DNA of 64,000 nt from Scolanthus callimorphus. Lineage: Eukaryota > Cnidaria > Anthozoa > Actiniaria > Edwardsiidae. The notes beneath the pieces were generated by a model that was not told the origin of the DNA, made no database searches, and was given only the letters and a program-made list of their open reading frames with translations. The position numbers and the translations under genes are program-made. Positions 30,925-40,605 of the stretch are shown piece after piece. The DNA lies in assembly GCA_033964015.1 (NCBI GenBank), contig CM066922.1, forward strand, positions 27,088,961-27,152,960, written 5' to 3'. How positions within the stretch are numbered: the stretch's first letter is position 1; the number at the start of each line of letters is the position of its first letter.

Positions 30925-33178
30925 TTATAGCTGGAGTTGCCCATTACACACAATCTGGTCTGCAAAGTATGTGACACAGTGATCTGTATAGAACTCTTGC
31001 ATCTTGGGAAGGAGGGTTTCTCTCCAATAATGATTATCAAAGTAGACCCTTTCTACATTTATATTTCTTGATCCAGCCAAGAAAACAATGAAGTCACACC
31101 AGCTAAGTCCTGAGAGCGCAAGTTGGCCCTGAACTTGGGCATAGTAGCCAGCTGAATGTTCTTTCTTGAGCCGTACCTCATTATTAACCACATTGCAGAA
31201 GAACTTCTCGTCCTGGCAGGCCTCTAGGATACTATGATGCCGCCATGTGTATGGGCACTTGATCTCAATCAGCCCAAAGTGGCTTCTTTCTGTCGGATCA
31301 AACACTTTCCCATCTGGGGTAGCCCCTAGGAATGGATGAGCTGGGTTGACAACTAAACCGCATTCATACACGGTTAAGAGGCGGTGCACCTTTTTTTGCA
31401 TTTTCTGGCAGTACATTGTTCTAGCCACAATTTCATTTTGCCTCCCATGCTTGATTGATGTAACATTTGACAAGTCCTTGCTTTCAAATAAACTCTTCAT
31501 AAATGAGTCTGATGGTTCCCTTTTTCTTGTTAGAACACGCCCAAAGTTTGATGCAGTTAATCTATACTTCCTTTCCCTCTTCCACTCAAAACTTCTTGTC
31601 TGCTGCACTGTGCATTTGTTTATTCTTTTTGCTTCAGTCATAGTTACTTTGATTTTATCAATAACTATTTTCATAGAAGGGGTGTCTGGAAGTGATGGGA
31701 TGTCAGTAACTCTGTCTTGGACCATGGGGAGATCAGGGAAGGGTTCTATATGGCTTGCCTGGTTTTCTTTTGGTAAAATCATCTGATTTTTCCTCACCAA
31801 ATTTAATACAGATTTCTTTTTCTGCACATCATGAAATTGGTAGCCTAAATAGGAACCCAAAGGTACGTTACCAACCACTGTATTTACATTTTGACTAATT
31901 TCTTGATCTTTAAGGAGGTATGAAAATGGTGGGATCTTGTCATGCTGAGACATGGAGTTGCAAGCACGTTTTATTTTATCTTCACTGAGCTTGACTTTTT
32001 TGGCAGCATTATAGCTTACATTCAACTGGATTTCGTTTTCGTGTGTTGTCTCGATCTTTGCTTGCCTTGGCAAACACACATTTCATTACAGGTTCAGCTT
32101 TGATGTCTTGAGTGCGCGGTTTGTGCCACACCTGTGGAAGGCTGGTACATGTCTGGTCAGCTGGAATCTCAGCAGCATCTGTCATAGTCCAGTGAGCAAG
32201 GAGGTACAGCATTGCAAATATGTGGTTGCAGTGACCACCAGCACTGAAATAAAAATAAGGGAATAAGTATTTTGATGTTCATAATTATTAATCTAATCAA
32301 AAATAAGTTACGGTAACTGTTTGATTCAAAAGAAACAAAAGGGATGTTAAAATATGGAATGATTACCTATTACACATTCTATAAAAATAAGAGGCTTTTT
32401 ATTCTATAGTATTTTTATTTCTGTAAAGTCAGAATTGGAAAACAGGAAAGTTGTATGTTGCTGTTTTCAATTTGCAATGTTGCAGTCAAAGGAAACCTCT
32501 CCTCCCTTGGGGACTTTTCACTATATGATATAAGCTTATTATTATTATTATTATAAGCTCACGAAATTTCTAGCAGTTTGAAAAGTTAAATTCAGAAACT
32601 CTGGTGGGATAAGAATCTTGTTTTTAAAAGCTGATGCTTGCAAGTGGAAACACTGGACTCGGTACTGAGCTCTGGATGCTTTAAAAAGTCATAAACTTAA
32701 ATAGATTGCCAACATATTTGCAGCACCGAAATAAAAAAGTTGTCTTGTGCGTGTAACTCGTGTTGCAAACGAGAGTAAGTCCAAAAGCTTAATCAACCCG
32801 AAACACCCGTAACTTATTTTAGTGTTGTTGTTTTTTGGTCAACGTTTAATCAAGAACTTACCCGGCTTTACAGTTGCATTGCGAGGAGACCACATGGCCG
32901 TCTTGCTTCAACTCAAGATAAAAAGAGTGAGCCACTTCATGTTTCTTTTGACTTCGACAACAGTTGCCCTTCACGAAAACATTGTCACGGTCACCGACTT
33001 GACCTACATAAACGTCTCGAATATAATTCTCTGCAAAATATTTGTAAGCTTTATCTCCAACATTTTCTTTTCCACAACCCTTAAGATGAGAAATGACGTG
33101 ATTCCAGGTGATTCTAGGCGTTGATTTCATGGATTTTGTCCACTCAATAGACGAAGGAAGGCCCGACGCGGCCGCCAT
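30925..33178 (-). pseudogene. SWIM zinc finger plus YqaJ-type nuclease gene of the transposon
   Basis: Exon 1 (33178-32862) starts MAAASGLPSS and ends in CNCKAG just before a GTAAGT donor. Exon 2 starts at 32243 after TTTCAG and supplies GHCNHIFAMLYLL, completing a CxC...CxH SWIM finger. A one-base frame change near 32012 breaks the link to the main domain, which then runs open to 30925. That domain has the YqaJ/lambda-exonuclease signature: HGRQNE, GATPDGKV (Asp) and LIEIKCPYTW (E-x-K). It is a DNA-degrading or end-processing enzyme thought to assist ISL2EU transposition. It is convergent with the transposase and about 1.3 kb from its end. The shift could also be a sequencing error. Confidence 0.8.
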
Positions 33179-33319
33179 CTTTGTTTGTGTTTTCCCATTT
33201 CAGGTCACGTGACCCTGAGGCTGATTCGGTCTATTATAGCTTCCCCTGATGAAAACGGTGACCGGTGACCAAGAACAGTACGCAACAGTATTTTACCTGC
33301 TTGCGAGATATATATTAAG

Positions 33320-33545
33320 TTTAGGCCTACTCCGAGCTGCCCACTCCGGGTTCTAAGATCGCCGTAATATTAGGCATTCTTAGGGTATCTTGTGAGTGTT
33401 TTACTATATTTCATGTTGCCACCTTGAGCGATCTTAGGACTCAGAGTAGGCCTTGGCTGAAACCACGCGCGATCTTAAGGCGATCTTAGGTTTCTTGGGC
33501 AATCTTTGGCGATCTTGGGCGATCTTAGGACTCAGAGTAGGCCTA
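33320..33545. repeat. Inverted-repeat element with GCGATCTTAGG repeats
   Basis: The ends TTTAGGCCTACTC and GAGTAGGCCTAAG are inverted, and GCGATCTTAGGACTCAGAGT plus AGGCC occurs twice. Shorter GCGATCTT copies lie between. It is probably a MITE, located between the ISL2EU-like right end and the SINE. Confidence 0.6.
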
Positions 33546-33556
33546 AGTTCACCATT

Positions 33557-33935
33557 GGCCGGTTAGTGCAGTGGTAGAGCGCCGGGCTTATGTGCGGGAG
33601 GTTGGGAGTTCAAACCCGAGCGGACCAACACTCAGGGTCTTTTCTGTATAATTGAGGAGAACGGCGCTGCCTTTGCTCTAATATCTGCAAATGGTTAGAC
33701 CTTCGCGTCTTCTCGGATAAGGACGTTAAACCTTAGGTTCCACCTCTCACATACACTACACTAACCTGAAGCAGAGGGACGTTAAAGAACCACGGCGACG
33801 TCGGAAGTTGCCCATCCTCAATGCAGGGCTTACAACTTACTAACCCAGAACACTGACCAGGGCACCACGTGATTGGAGCCTCGCTCTTTGAGGATTTCCC
33901 GGCCTCGGGCAAATCATATAAATAAAAAATAACAT
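33557..33935 (+). mobile_element. tRNA-derived SINE
   Basis: The head (33557-33628) is tRNA-like: TTAGTGCAGTGGTAGAGC gives an A box and GAGTTCAAACC a B box. It continues into a non-tRNA body with AACACTCAGGGTC, ATCTGCAAATGGTTAGAC and GTCTTCTCGGATAAGGACG, a central domain I associate from memory with anthozoan SINEs. It ends in an A-rich tail (AAATAAAAAATAAC). It stops about 20 bp before the acceptor of receptor exon 7, so its tail abuts the polypyrimidine tract. Confidence 0.85.
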
Positions 33936-33958
33936 TTGAACTTATTTACTCCTTGCAG

Positions 33959-34161
33959 GTAAGGCTCGTCGCCGTCGTTCTCCTGCCGACTACTATGTAG
34001 AAATCCTCAAAAGCACTCCCTTGAGTGGCAAGGACCAGCGCACAATACTCTACTTGACCATCATGGAAGCGCAGTATAACTACCAACCCATGCTGGCATC
34101 ATATGCATGCAAACTACTAGCCAAGTCCAAGAGGGAGTGCGTTGGGGAGAAGGACTGTCAG
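33959..34161 (+). CDS. Receptor exon 7: membrane-proximal segment
   Basis: The acceptor TACTCCTTGCAG and donor GTAACT bound it. The open frame enters in phase 1 and leaves in phase 0. The product begins KARRRRSPADYYVEIL, continues with a helical-looking, lysine-rich stretch and ends ECVGEKDCQ. The RRRR run looks like a furin-type site, so the ectodomain could be cut here. I recognise no named domain. Exon 6 leaves in phase 2, so it does not join this exon directly. Confidence 0.7.
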
Positions 34162-34637
34162 GTAACTATTAAAACGCCGTATGGTTGCTATAGTAACAAA
34201 GATTGGAGGACAGAGCGGAAATTATATTTTGTGGTCTGTTTTATTGTGTTTTGCCTGCTAGCCGGTTCTCCAGGTGATTTTTTCGGATATTTAATTATTG
34301 TTTTTTTGGCGCGCGGAATTCGGCTATATTGTATTTTGCAAAAATGTTCAAGATTTTTGTGCTTATCTAAGTATCAACTATCGTTGAGGCTTGGATATCT
34401 AAAGAGCATATCCTCAAAATAAATCATCCAAATACTACTTGAGTAGCGGCTATCATAGTAGGGGGTCCGGAGGTAGTCATGGCAACATAACTGCTACGTA
34501 AGCGAGCGTGCCATGACAATGACAGTTACCATATGAACGGCAGTAGGGCTCCTAGTAAGGGTAGGAATTTGTGGACCTTGATGTGTCATTCTCGGTCCAA
34601 CAAAAAGTGGACAAAAAATTTAATTCATCTCTTGTAG

Positions 34638-34817
34638 GTCCTAGAAGCAATTGGAGAACAATGCCCAGGTACTGGCAAAGGAGGGAGAACAGGAGCCCAG
34701 TCGTCCGGCCTGGGTGGCGGTGCTACGGCTGGTGTGGCTATTGTGATTGTGGGGGTCCTGTGTATCTTGGCCTTGTTAGCGGTGTTCTACTACCGACGAA
34801 AGTACAAGAAAGCAAAG
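34638..34817 (+). CDS. Receptor exon 8: transmembrane helix
   Basis: The acceptor is TCTCTTGTAG and the donor GTAGGT. The exon is exactly 60 codons, phase 0 on both sides. A Gly/Ser-rich linker (GLGGGATA) leads into the hydrophobic stretch GVAIVIVGVLCILALLAVFY, then the stop-transfer basic run YRRKYKKAK. This gives a single-pass type I topology, with the cadherin/EGF part outside and exons 9-10 inside. Confidence 0.85.
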
Positions 34818-37029
34818 GTAGGTTATACAACACCACTACCAACTCGCGCGCTCTGATTGGTCGGCAGGCCATGTGTGATAATAGTACACACGTACGATGG
34901 CAATAGCGTTTGTGCTATTGCATAAAACAGATGCGCAATAGACGTCAATGCTCAGGCAAAAGGTGCATAAGGAGACCCGATGAATGCATTCCCGAGATGT
35001 GTACTCTCTCTCTCTCTATCGTGAGCGCGCTTAGCGTTGTTGCGGGATATGCGCTGCATGTTGGTAGATGTGGGACATTTGTCGAACAAACTGTTAAAAA
35101 AGCGCGCGCTGCATTCTGCTAGTTGTGGGACATGGCTTGGCACATCTGAATAAAGAAATTCGCATGCGCTTAGAAGGCAAAATCAGAACTCAGGGGAGCT
35201 CATGAGTAGGGAAGACATATTGACACTTTCAACGAGTTTGTACGAGTTTCCACCAATTCGGGAAGGTCCTTGTCGATAAACAGACGATTGCAGCAATAAC
35301 ATGCGCGCGTTGCATGACGATAAATGTTGAGCATGCGGCAAGTAATGTAGTTGCGGTACATGTCAAGGGCATTTCTAAACTGAAGTGCTCGCGCGCGCTT
35401 GTAGCTTAAATGCTTCATTAAGTTTGCTGATTTTCGTATTGGTCTTTTATGATTTTGTTTTATCTATTATTTTATGCAGACTTCCTTTCTCGCTCTCTCC
35501 ATTTCTTTCGCTATTGTATCTGTGAACGTCAATCGTCAATCGTCATGTAAGCACGCGCACAAACAACTCATAAACACATAAACTCTTAAACAATTCCATT
35601 CCATTCCATTCCAATCCATTCCATTCCATTCCAATCCATTCCAATCCATTCCATTCCATTCCATTCTATTCTATTTTATACACGCGTACACTCTTCCAAA
35701 ATGCTATTCTCGAACCCGGAGCTCCCCGGCTCGTCTTCTCGCGGGAGAGGCTCTGGTGACAGCCATTTAATTGATGCATGCGCGAGATTTGATACAGAGC
35801 CGTTGAGGGAAATACCTTTCTGCACGTGCCCCAATGTCCAAAATCAGCCAATCAGCGAAGGCCCTCAATCGGTCGCCACTAGAGCCTCCACCACGAAGCC
35901 GTGGAGCTCTGAGTACGAGAATGCTAAAATGCCGAAAGGCTAACATTCACGCAAGCGCTGTTATTTCTCACCGCTGACGTCTGTGTTTGCACACTCAAGC
36001 ATTACCGAGAGGTCATGGTGTCATACACGTGTAACTCGCCTGCCCAGCGACCACGACTTGTAAGTAGCCATTGCATGCACACCTGCAACACTCACTAGAT
36101 ACGCTTTGCTGTGGCAACTTCCGTTGAGTTTGGAGCAAGATCATATAGATGAGGTCAGTTAACTCAAAAAGTGGCTTTGAATAGAGCCTCCTACGCAGCC
36201 GCTGGCGTGTCGCTCGTTTCACTTCTCCTCGTCAGCGTCATAACGTTACGAAAGTTAAATAGGAAAATTAACGACATAAGAAAAATATCACGCGAACAAA
36301 ATTTAGTGGTTTCGAAACATCGAAGTCAACAAAAAATAACATAAAATTGCTATGGGGAAGTAATCGAATGATAATCCATGGAAAATATTGATTATTTCAG
36401 TTATTTTCCCATGCTTTTATCGTTGTTACATAACGTCCTTATGTCGTTATGTCGCTAGTGTGCACCGAGCTTTATGCTGAACTCTACTCCAACTAGCAAA
36501 CCGCAGTTTGGCTTCCTCCAATCAAACGAGTGAACAGCTCTTGGTGATTTCACGCTTTTTTGAACTTATAAGACCAACTTTTTCACCATAAAATGCAAAC
36601 GAAACTCATAGAACAAGTCCAAGTCCATGCGCGTCTTAAGGTTACTGAGAACCTTCGCGCACGTCCTCGGAAAAGAAATCATACTCGTCCTTAGTTTAAC
36701 CAAAACATGTCAACCTTATATCGTTGGAAAGCTTATAGAATGGACTAGCAGGCTATGGCAAAAAGAAGTAACTTTTTATTAAACATAATTTTTTTAAAGC
36801 TTTTATAAAAATTGAGTGTGACATTTTCAAGAGCTATCGAACGAACGCGAAAACATGGACGGAAGCCAAAACGGAGTTTGACGTTGGGAAATGTAAAGTG
36901 CGAGTTCCCAGAATTATGAAAATTGCATAAGGGATATCGGGGGCGTATAAGTGCGAGCTTCTATAAGGGTTTCTATGAAATAATATTTCCTACTGCACGG
37001 ACGTGTTGGATGTGGCTTGAATGACGCAG
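34818..37029. other. Receptor intron between exons 8 and 9, left part
   Basis: It contains a small inverted-repeat-like patch at 34840-34930, a (CT)n run near 35008 and an (ATTCC)n microsatellite (35594-35675). Frames at 35701-35943 and 36013-36222 lack domains and splice support. I see no gene. Confidence 0.55.
35594..35675. repeat. (CCATT)n microsatellite
   Basis: There are about fifteen pentamers, CCATT with occasional CCAAT or CTATT variants. Confidence 0.95.
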
Positions 37030-37700
37030 CTGCCGTTGTTGTTGTCGTTCCTCCTACTGTTACTTGGACGCCTTTATTTAAGACCGAGGAAGGCTGTAGT
37101 TCCTATTGTGTTTGTTGTTATTGTTATTGTTATTGTTATTGTTGATGTTAAATAGACGGCTTTATTTAAGACAGAGAAAGGCTTTAGTTGCTGTTGTCGT
37201 TGGTTAAATGGACGCTTTTATTTAAGACCGAGGAAAGCTACAGTTGCTGTTGTGTTGATTTTTGTTGTCGTTGTCGTTTTTGTTCTTGTTAAATAGACGC
37301 CTTTTTTAAAGATCGAGACAGAGAAAGGCTAATAATGTCAGTGGTGTTGTGCTTGTTGTTCTCGTTGTCATTGTTGTTCTTGTTAAATAGACGCCTTTTT
37401 TTAAGATCGAGAAGGGCTGTAGTTGGTGTGTTGTTGTTGTTGTTAAATAGACGCCTTTATTTAAGACGGAGGAAAGCTACATTTGCTATTGTGTTTATTG
37501 TCATTCTCGTTGTTGTTCTTGTTAAATAGACGCCTTTTTTTAAGATCGAGAAACGCTGTAGTTGCTGTTGTCGTTGTTGTTAAATAGACGCCTTTATTTA
37601 AGACCGAGGAAAGCTACAGTTTCTGTTGTGTTTGTGTTTGTGTTTGTGTTTGCTGTTGTTATTGTTTTTGTTGTTGTTAAATAGACGCCTCTATTTTAGT
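37030..37700. repeat. GTT-rich minisatellite with AGACGCCTTTATTTAAG core
   Basis: About nine copies of AAATAGACGCCTTTATTTAA, followed by GACCGAGGAAAGCTACAGTT and variable (GTT)n, spaced 55-95 bp apart. It is intronic, ending about 275 bp before receptor exon 9. Long frames on both strands reflect the GTT/AAC content and not genes. Confidence 0.9.
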
Positions 37701-37975
37701 CTGTAGTTGCTGTTGTGTTTGTTGATGTTGTTTTCGTTGTTGTGCTATTCTTGTTGCTTCCGTTGTCGTTGTTGTTTTTATACTTTTTTGTTGATTTTCT
37801 TGCTATCGTTCTCGCATGCCCGCCACTGGCTGCCCCAAGCAAACATACAGCCCGTACAGGCTTGCTTTGTTGTATAAAACCATTCAATAACTTAGAGCTC
37901 CAGCCTGGCGATGAGATTTGAAAAAAAAGCCAACATGCGCGGATTCGTATTGATGTGACTTGTTTTCACTTCCAG

Positions 37976-38173
37976 CCTGACGAGCGCCCGGTCATTTACA
38001 GTTCCCATGACAACCGCCTTGATTTCTCCAACCCTGTGTATGACAACCGCCCTGATGCAGACCCTAATGATTCTGTTGTCATGGAGCAGCTTGCGCGTGA
38101 CAGACTAGCCAAGGAAGGCCTAGTGGCCAATAACCTCAACCCAACTAATGTAATCAAGTGCAACGATATTACG
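37976..38173 (+). CDS. Receptor exon 9: cytoplasmic tail, NPXY motif
   Basis: The acceptor TTTTCACTTCCAG and donor GTAAGA bound 66 codons, phase 0 on both sides. The product starts PDERPVIYSSHDNRLDFSN and includes NPVYDNR, an NPXY motif that can bind PTB domains and also a Y-x-N motif for SH2 binding. It continues with MEQLARDRLAKEGLVANNLN. It follows the transmembrane exon in phase. Its 3' part is triplicated in tandem (38101-38439). Confidence 0.8.
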
Positions 38174-38439
38174 GTAAGAAGAGGAGAGCGGGATACCTGT
38201 GGTAAACTCTAGACAGACTAGCCAAGGAAGGCCTAGTGGTCAATAACCTCAACCCAACTAATGTAATCAAGCGCAACGATATTACGGTAGGTAGAGGAGA
38301 GCGGGATACCTGTGGTAAACTCTAGACAGACTAGCCAAGGAAGGCCTAGTGGCCAATAACCTCAACCCAACTAATGTAATCAAGCGCAACGATATTACGG
38401 TAGGTAGAGGAGAGCGGGATACCTGTGGTAAACTCTGTA
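38101..38439 (+). repeat. 113-bp tandem triplication of the 3' end of exon 9 with its donor
   Basis: The unit runs from CAGACTAGCCAAGGAAGG through the donor to GGTAAACTCTAGA. Copies start at 38101, 38214 and 38327 and differ by a handful of bases. Copies 2 and 3 have donor ACG-GTAGGT instead of ACG-GTAAGA. Reading through the first donor meets a TAG within 13 codons, so the extra copies cannot simply lengthen the protein. Confidence 0.95.
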
Positions 38440-38529
38440 AATATCATTACGTAATATTTACATCCAGGCAGAAGTCTATACGTCATTCAATCCCTTCATT
38501 TATTTTTGATAATATTCCACTTAAATAAG

Positions 38530-39390
38530 AGAAGGCAGGCAAATTCTTGGGTGTCTTCATAGACAAAATCTCACCTGGAAGTGCCATAAAAATTACATAT
38601 GTAAAAAGATCACAAAGTCTGTTGGCATCCTGTTCAGATATCGTTTTTTGTTCTACTAAATTATCACTATACTATAGCATATTAGTATAATTGCTCAAGT
38701 GATTATAAGAATTTCCGCGCGCTGATTGGTCGAGAGGTTCGTTTTCTCTCGCTATAATCACGTACAGGTGATTATAACATTGAAAGGATTGGGCGTGCGC
38801 GTTTTAAGACCTTATATCACTTTGATCAATTATACTAAATCAATAGTTGCGTTAGGCTCCGTGATTATCGGCGAATAGTCCCCTCGACTTCGTCTCGGCG
38901 ACTATTCGCCGATTATCACGTCGCCTTGGGCGACTAATTGTTAAATATACCCCTATTTATTCTACTGTACAACAGCATGGTCTTCAACTTATGCCTCCAA
39001 TCTGAATAATTTTTTTTTTACTTTAAAAGAAAAATTATGATCTGCTCCTTTATTCCCACAACTAAATATATTGGATATTTACAAAATAAATCATTTCCAT
39101 GTTACTACTAAATTTTTGTTTTCTTATTACCACCAACTTTTGCCCCCAGTCTTTTCAAATTTGTTTGTAACTAGTCGTCAGCTCCATGATTATTACACTA
39201 GAAATTCTGATCGTTACCGTTCCCACGCTTGTCGCAGAAAAGAAAAAAAAATCACTATTCTTTATCAAGGCCCAAACATATTGAACTCCCTACCTTTATC
39301 TGTCGTATCATCTATTAGAGGGGGCCTCCTCTCACAAGCCTGGTGGCTTTTTGAGGCCCTCTCGCCCCCCTCTTGGTATGTGTAAATTAA
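38530..39390 (+). pseudogene. Non-LTR retrotransposon (LINE) 3' remnant
   Basis: KFLGVFIDK at the start matches the thumb region after reverse transcriptase in LINEs. After an insertion (38692-38947) the frame resumes with HQLLPPVFSNLF, LHDYYTRNSDRYRS and ILYQGPNILNSLP, the usual C-terminal motifs of these proteins. Stops and frameshifts are present. It ends near an AAATAAAATTGAATTG tail. It lies in the last intron of the receptor gene. Confidence 0.8.
38692..38947. mobile_element. Composite MITE with GTGATTATCGGCGAATAGTC palindrome
   Basis: The first part carries TAGTATAATTGCTCAAGTGA and its inverse. The second part is a palindrome, GGCTCCGTGATTATCGGCG mirrored by CGCCGATTATCACG. It interrupts the LINE remnant. 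The same composite arrangement is at 53398-53615. Confidence 0.7.
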
Positions 39391-39762
39391 TGGCAAATAA
39401 AATTGAATTGATTTGATTTGAAAAGTGCGTACGACACCAGCCCCAATTAGTTTTTTAGCGGCAAACGCGCACGCTATCACGAGATTTCTGCCGACGATGT
39501 GGACTCGCTTGACGGTGTGCGCGCCGTTTCTTTCATCTACAGACTTCTCCTCAATCAACGTTGTCCCACAATATGTAGCGACTGTCATTTCCCAAAACGA
39601 TCGTTAATAAGCAGTCCGTGACGTCCCTAGGCCACGCGCAAACAAGCGCAGCCTGGGAACGAGGCTGCGCGAGCTTTGATTTGAGTTCCATACGTTTATT
39701 GCGTGCTCCAGCTTGATTGCATCATCATCTAAATCTCGCATTTTTTAAATATCACATTACAG

Positions 39763-40605
39763 GTACGAGAGAATGAGCTCTACCGACCCCCTGGACAGGA
39801 AAATCAGGAACCGGGAATCCCAATCACCGTCAGGAACCCTTGTTATGCCGGAGCGTCCGGATCGTCAATAAGTGCGAGGCCGAAATTGAATAATGTGTCA
39901 GACGAGAAACCTACCAAGCCTATAAATACTGTGGACCTTAAGTCAGGCAAGGAATTCTCGGAAGATTCCGAGAGCAACGATGACCATTACGAGACGGTTG
40001 ATGACATAAAGAAGGCCGTAAATGTGGATGTGGCAGTTGATGAGGATGTGGCAGAGATTAAAGCAAGTATAAAAGCGCAAGAAAACCCCGTGGGTTGCAA
40101 GCCACTATATGATAACAAGGCTGCTTCAAAAGCACCGCGATATGAGGAGGTGCCGCAACCAAGCAGGCGCCACAAGGGACGTAATAGGTCCAGTGCTAAG
40201 GAGGAGGATCCTAAATCACAATATGAGAACAGCCCTCTGAACAATGCGCCCCGTTATGAAGAAGTACCCCGTTTAAACAAGAGGTCCTCTTCATATGAAA
40301 ATGTTCCTCCCTCGAAACATGACAAAACGGAACAAAAACTCACTCGGAGATCTAAGGGCTCGGTACCCGATAGCGAAAAGAAGGGCAATGTTGTATACGA
40401 GAATTACGACCAAGCTCCCGATCAACCGGCTGACGAATTCGAGAGCCCAGATGTGTTTGATGAGGAACCGGAAGTGACGTCACGGATGGAGGAGCCTCTT
40501 TACGAGGTGATACCTCCAGTAGGCCTTGTAGGGGGCGAAAACGTCCGGCGGCGAGGCATGTTACGGAGTTTATCTTCAGAGAAAGCGAAGGGTATGAGGA
40601 ATTAG
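39763..40605 (+). CDS. Receptor last exon: tyrosine-motif-rich cytoplasmic tail
   Basis: The acceptor ATCACATTACAG gives phase-0 entry, matching exon 9, and 280 codons run to a TAG. The product starts VRENELYRPPG and is hydrophilic and low-complexity. It carries YETV, YDNK, YEEV (twice), YENS, YENV, YENY and YEVI. YxN sites fit the Grb2-type SH2 consensus and YxxV/I sites fit other SH2 or sorting adaptors. No kinase or catenin-binding domain is seen, so this is not a classical cadherin tail. I found no clear AATAAA downstream. Confidence 0.85.
   Translation, partial: VRENELYRPPGQENQEPGIPITVRNPCYAGASGSSISARPKLNNVSDEKPTKPINTVDLKSGKEFSEDSESNDDHYETVDDIKKAVNVDVAVDEDVAEIKASIKAQENPVGCKPLYDNKAASKAPRYEEVPQPSRRHKGRNRSSAKEEDPKSQYENSPLNNAPRYEEVPRLNKRSSSYENVPPSKHDKTEQKLTRRSKGSVPDSEKKGNVVYENYDQAPDQPADEFESPDVFDEEPEVTSRMEEPLYEVIPPVGLVGGENVRRRGMLRSLSSEKAKGMRN

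Larger units (their letters stand above)
27903..33232. mobile_element. ISL2EU/IS4EU-like DNA transposon, 5.3 kb
   Basis: The terminal inverted repeats start AGACCGA(G/A)TCAGCC and are followed by TCACGTGACCTGAA and GGGAAAACA on both sides. AT flanks both ends (27901-27902 and 33233-33234). Inside are a + strand THAP/DDE transposase (28046-29663) and a convergent minus-strand SWIM plus YqaJ-nuclease gene (30925-33178), the two-gene content reported for the ISL2EU/IS4EU superfamily. At least three small MITEs have inserted between the genes. Both genes carry stops or frameshifts, so this copy is probably inactive. It lies in the receptor intron between exons 6 and 7. Confidence 0.8.

Noticed and set aside
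33557..33628. A functional tRNA gene
   Set aside because: It has A and B boxes, but the acceptor stem is poor and a SINE body with an A-rich tail follows directly.
39886..40605. An independent gene starting at 39886
   Set aside because: The frame is open upstream to a good acceptor at 39762 and is in phase with exon 9, so it is the last exon of the receptor.
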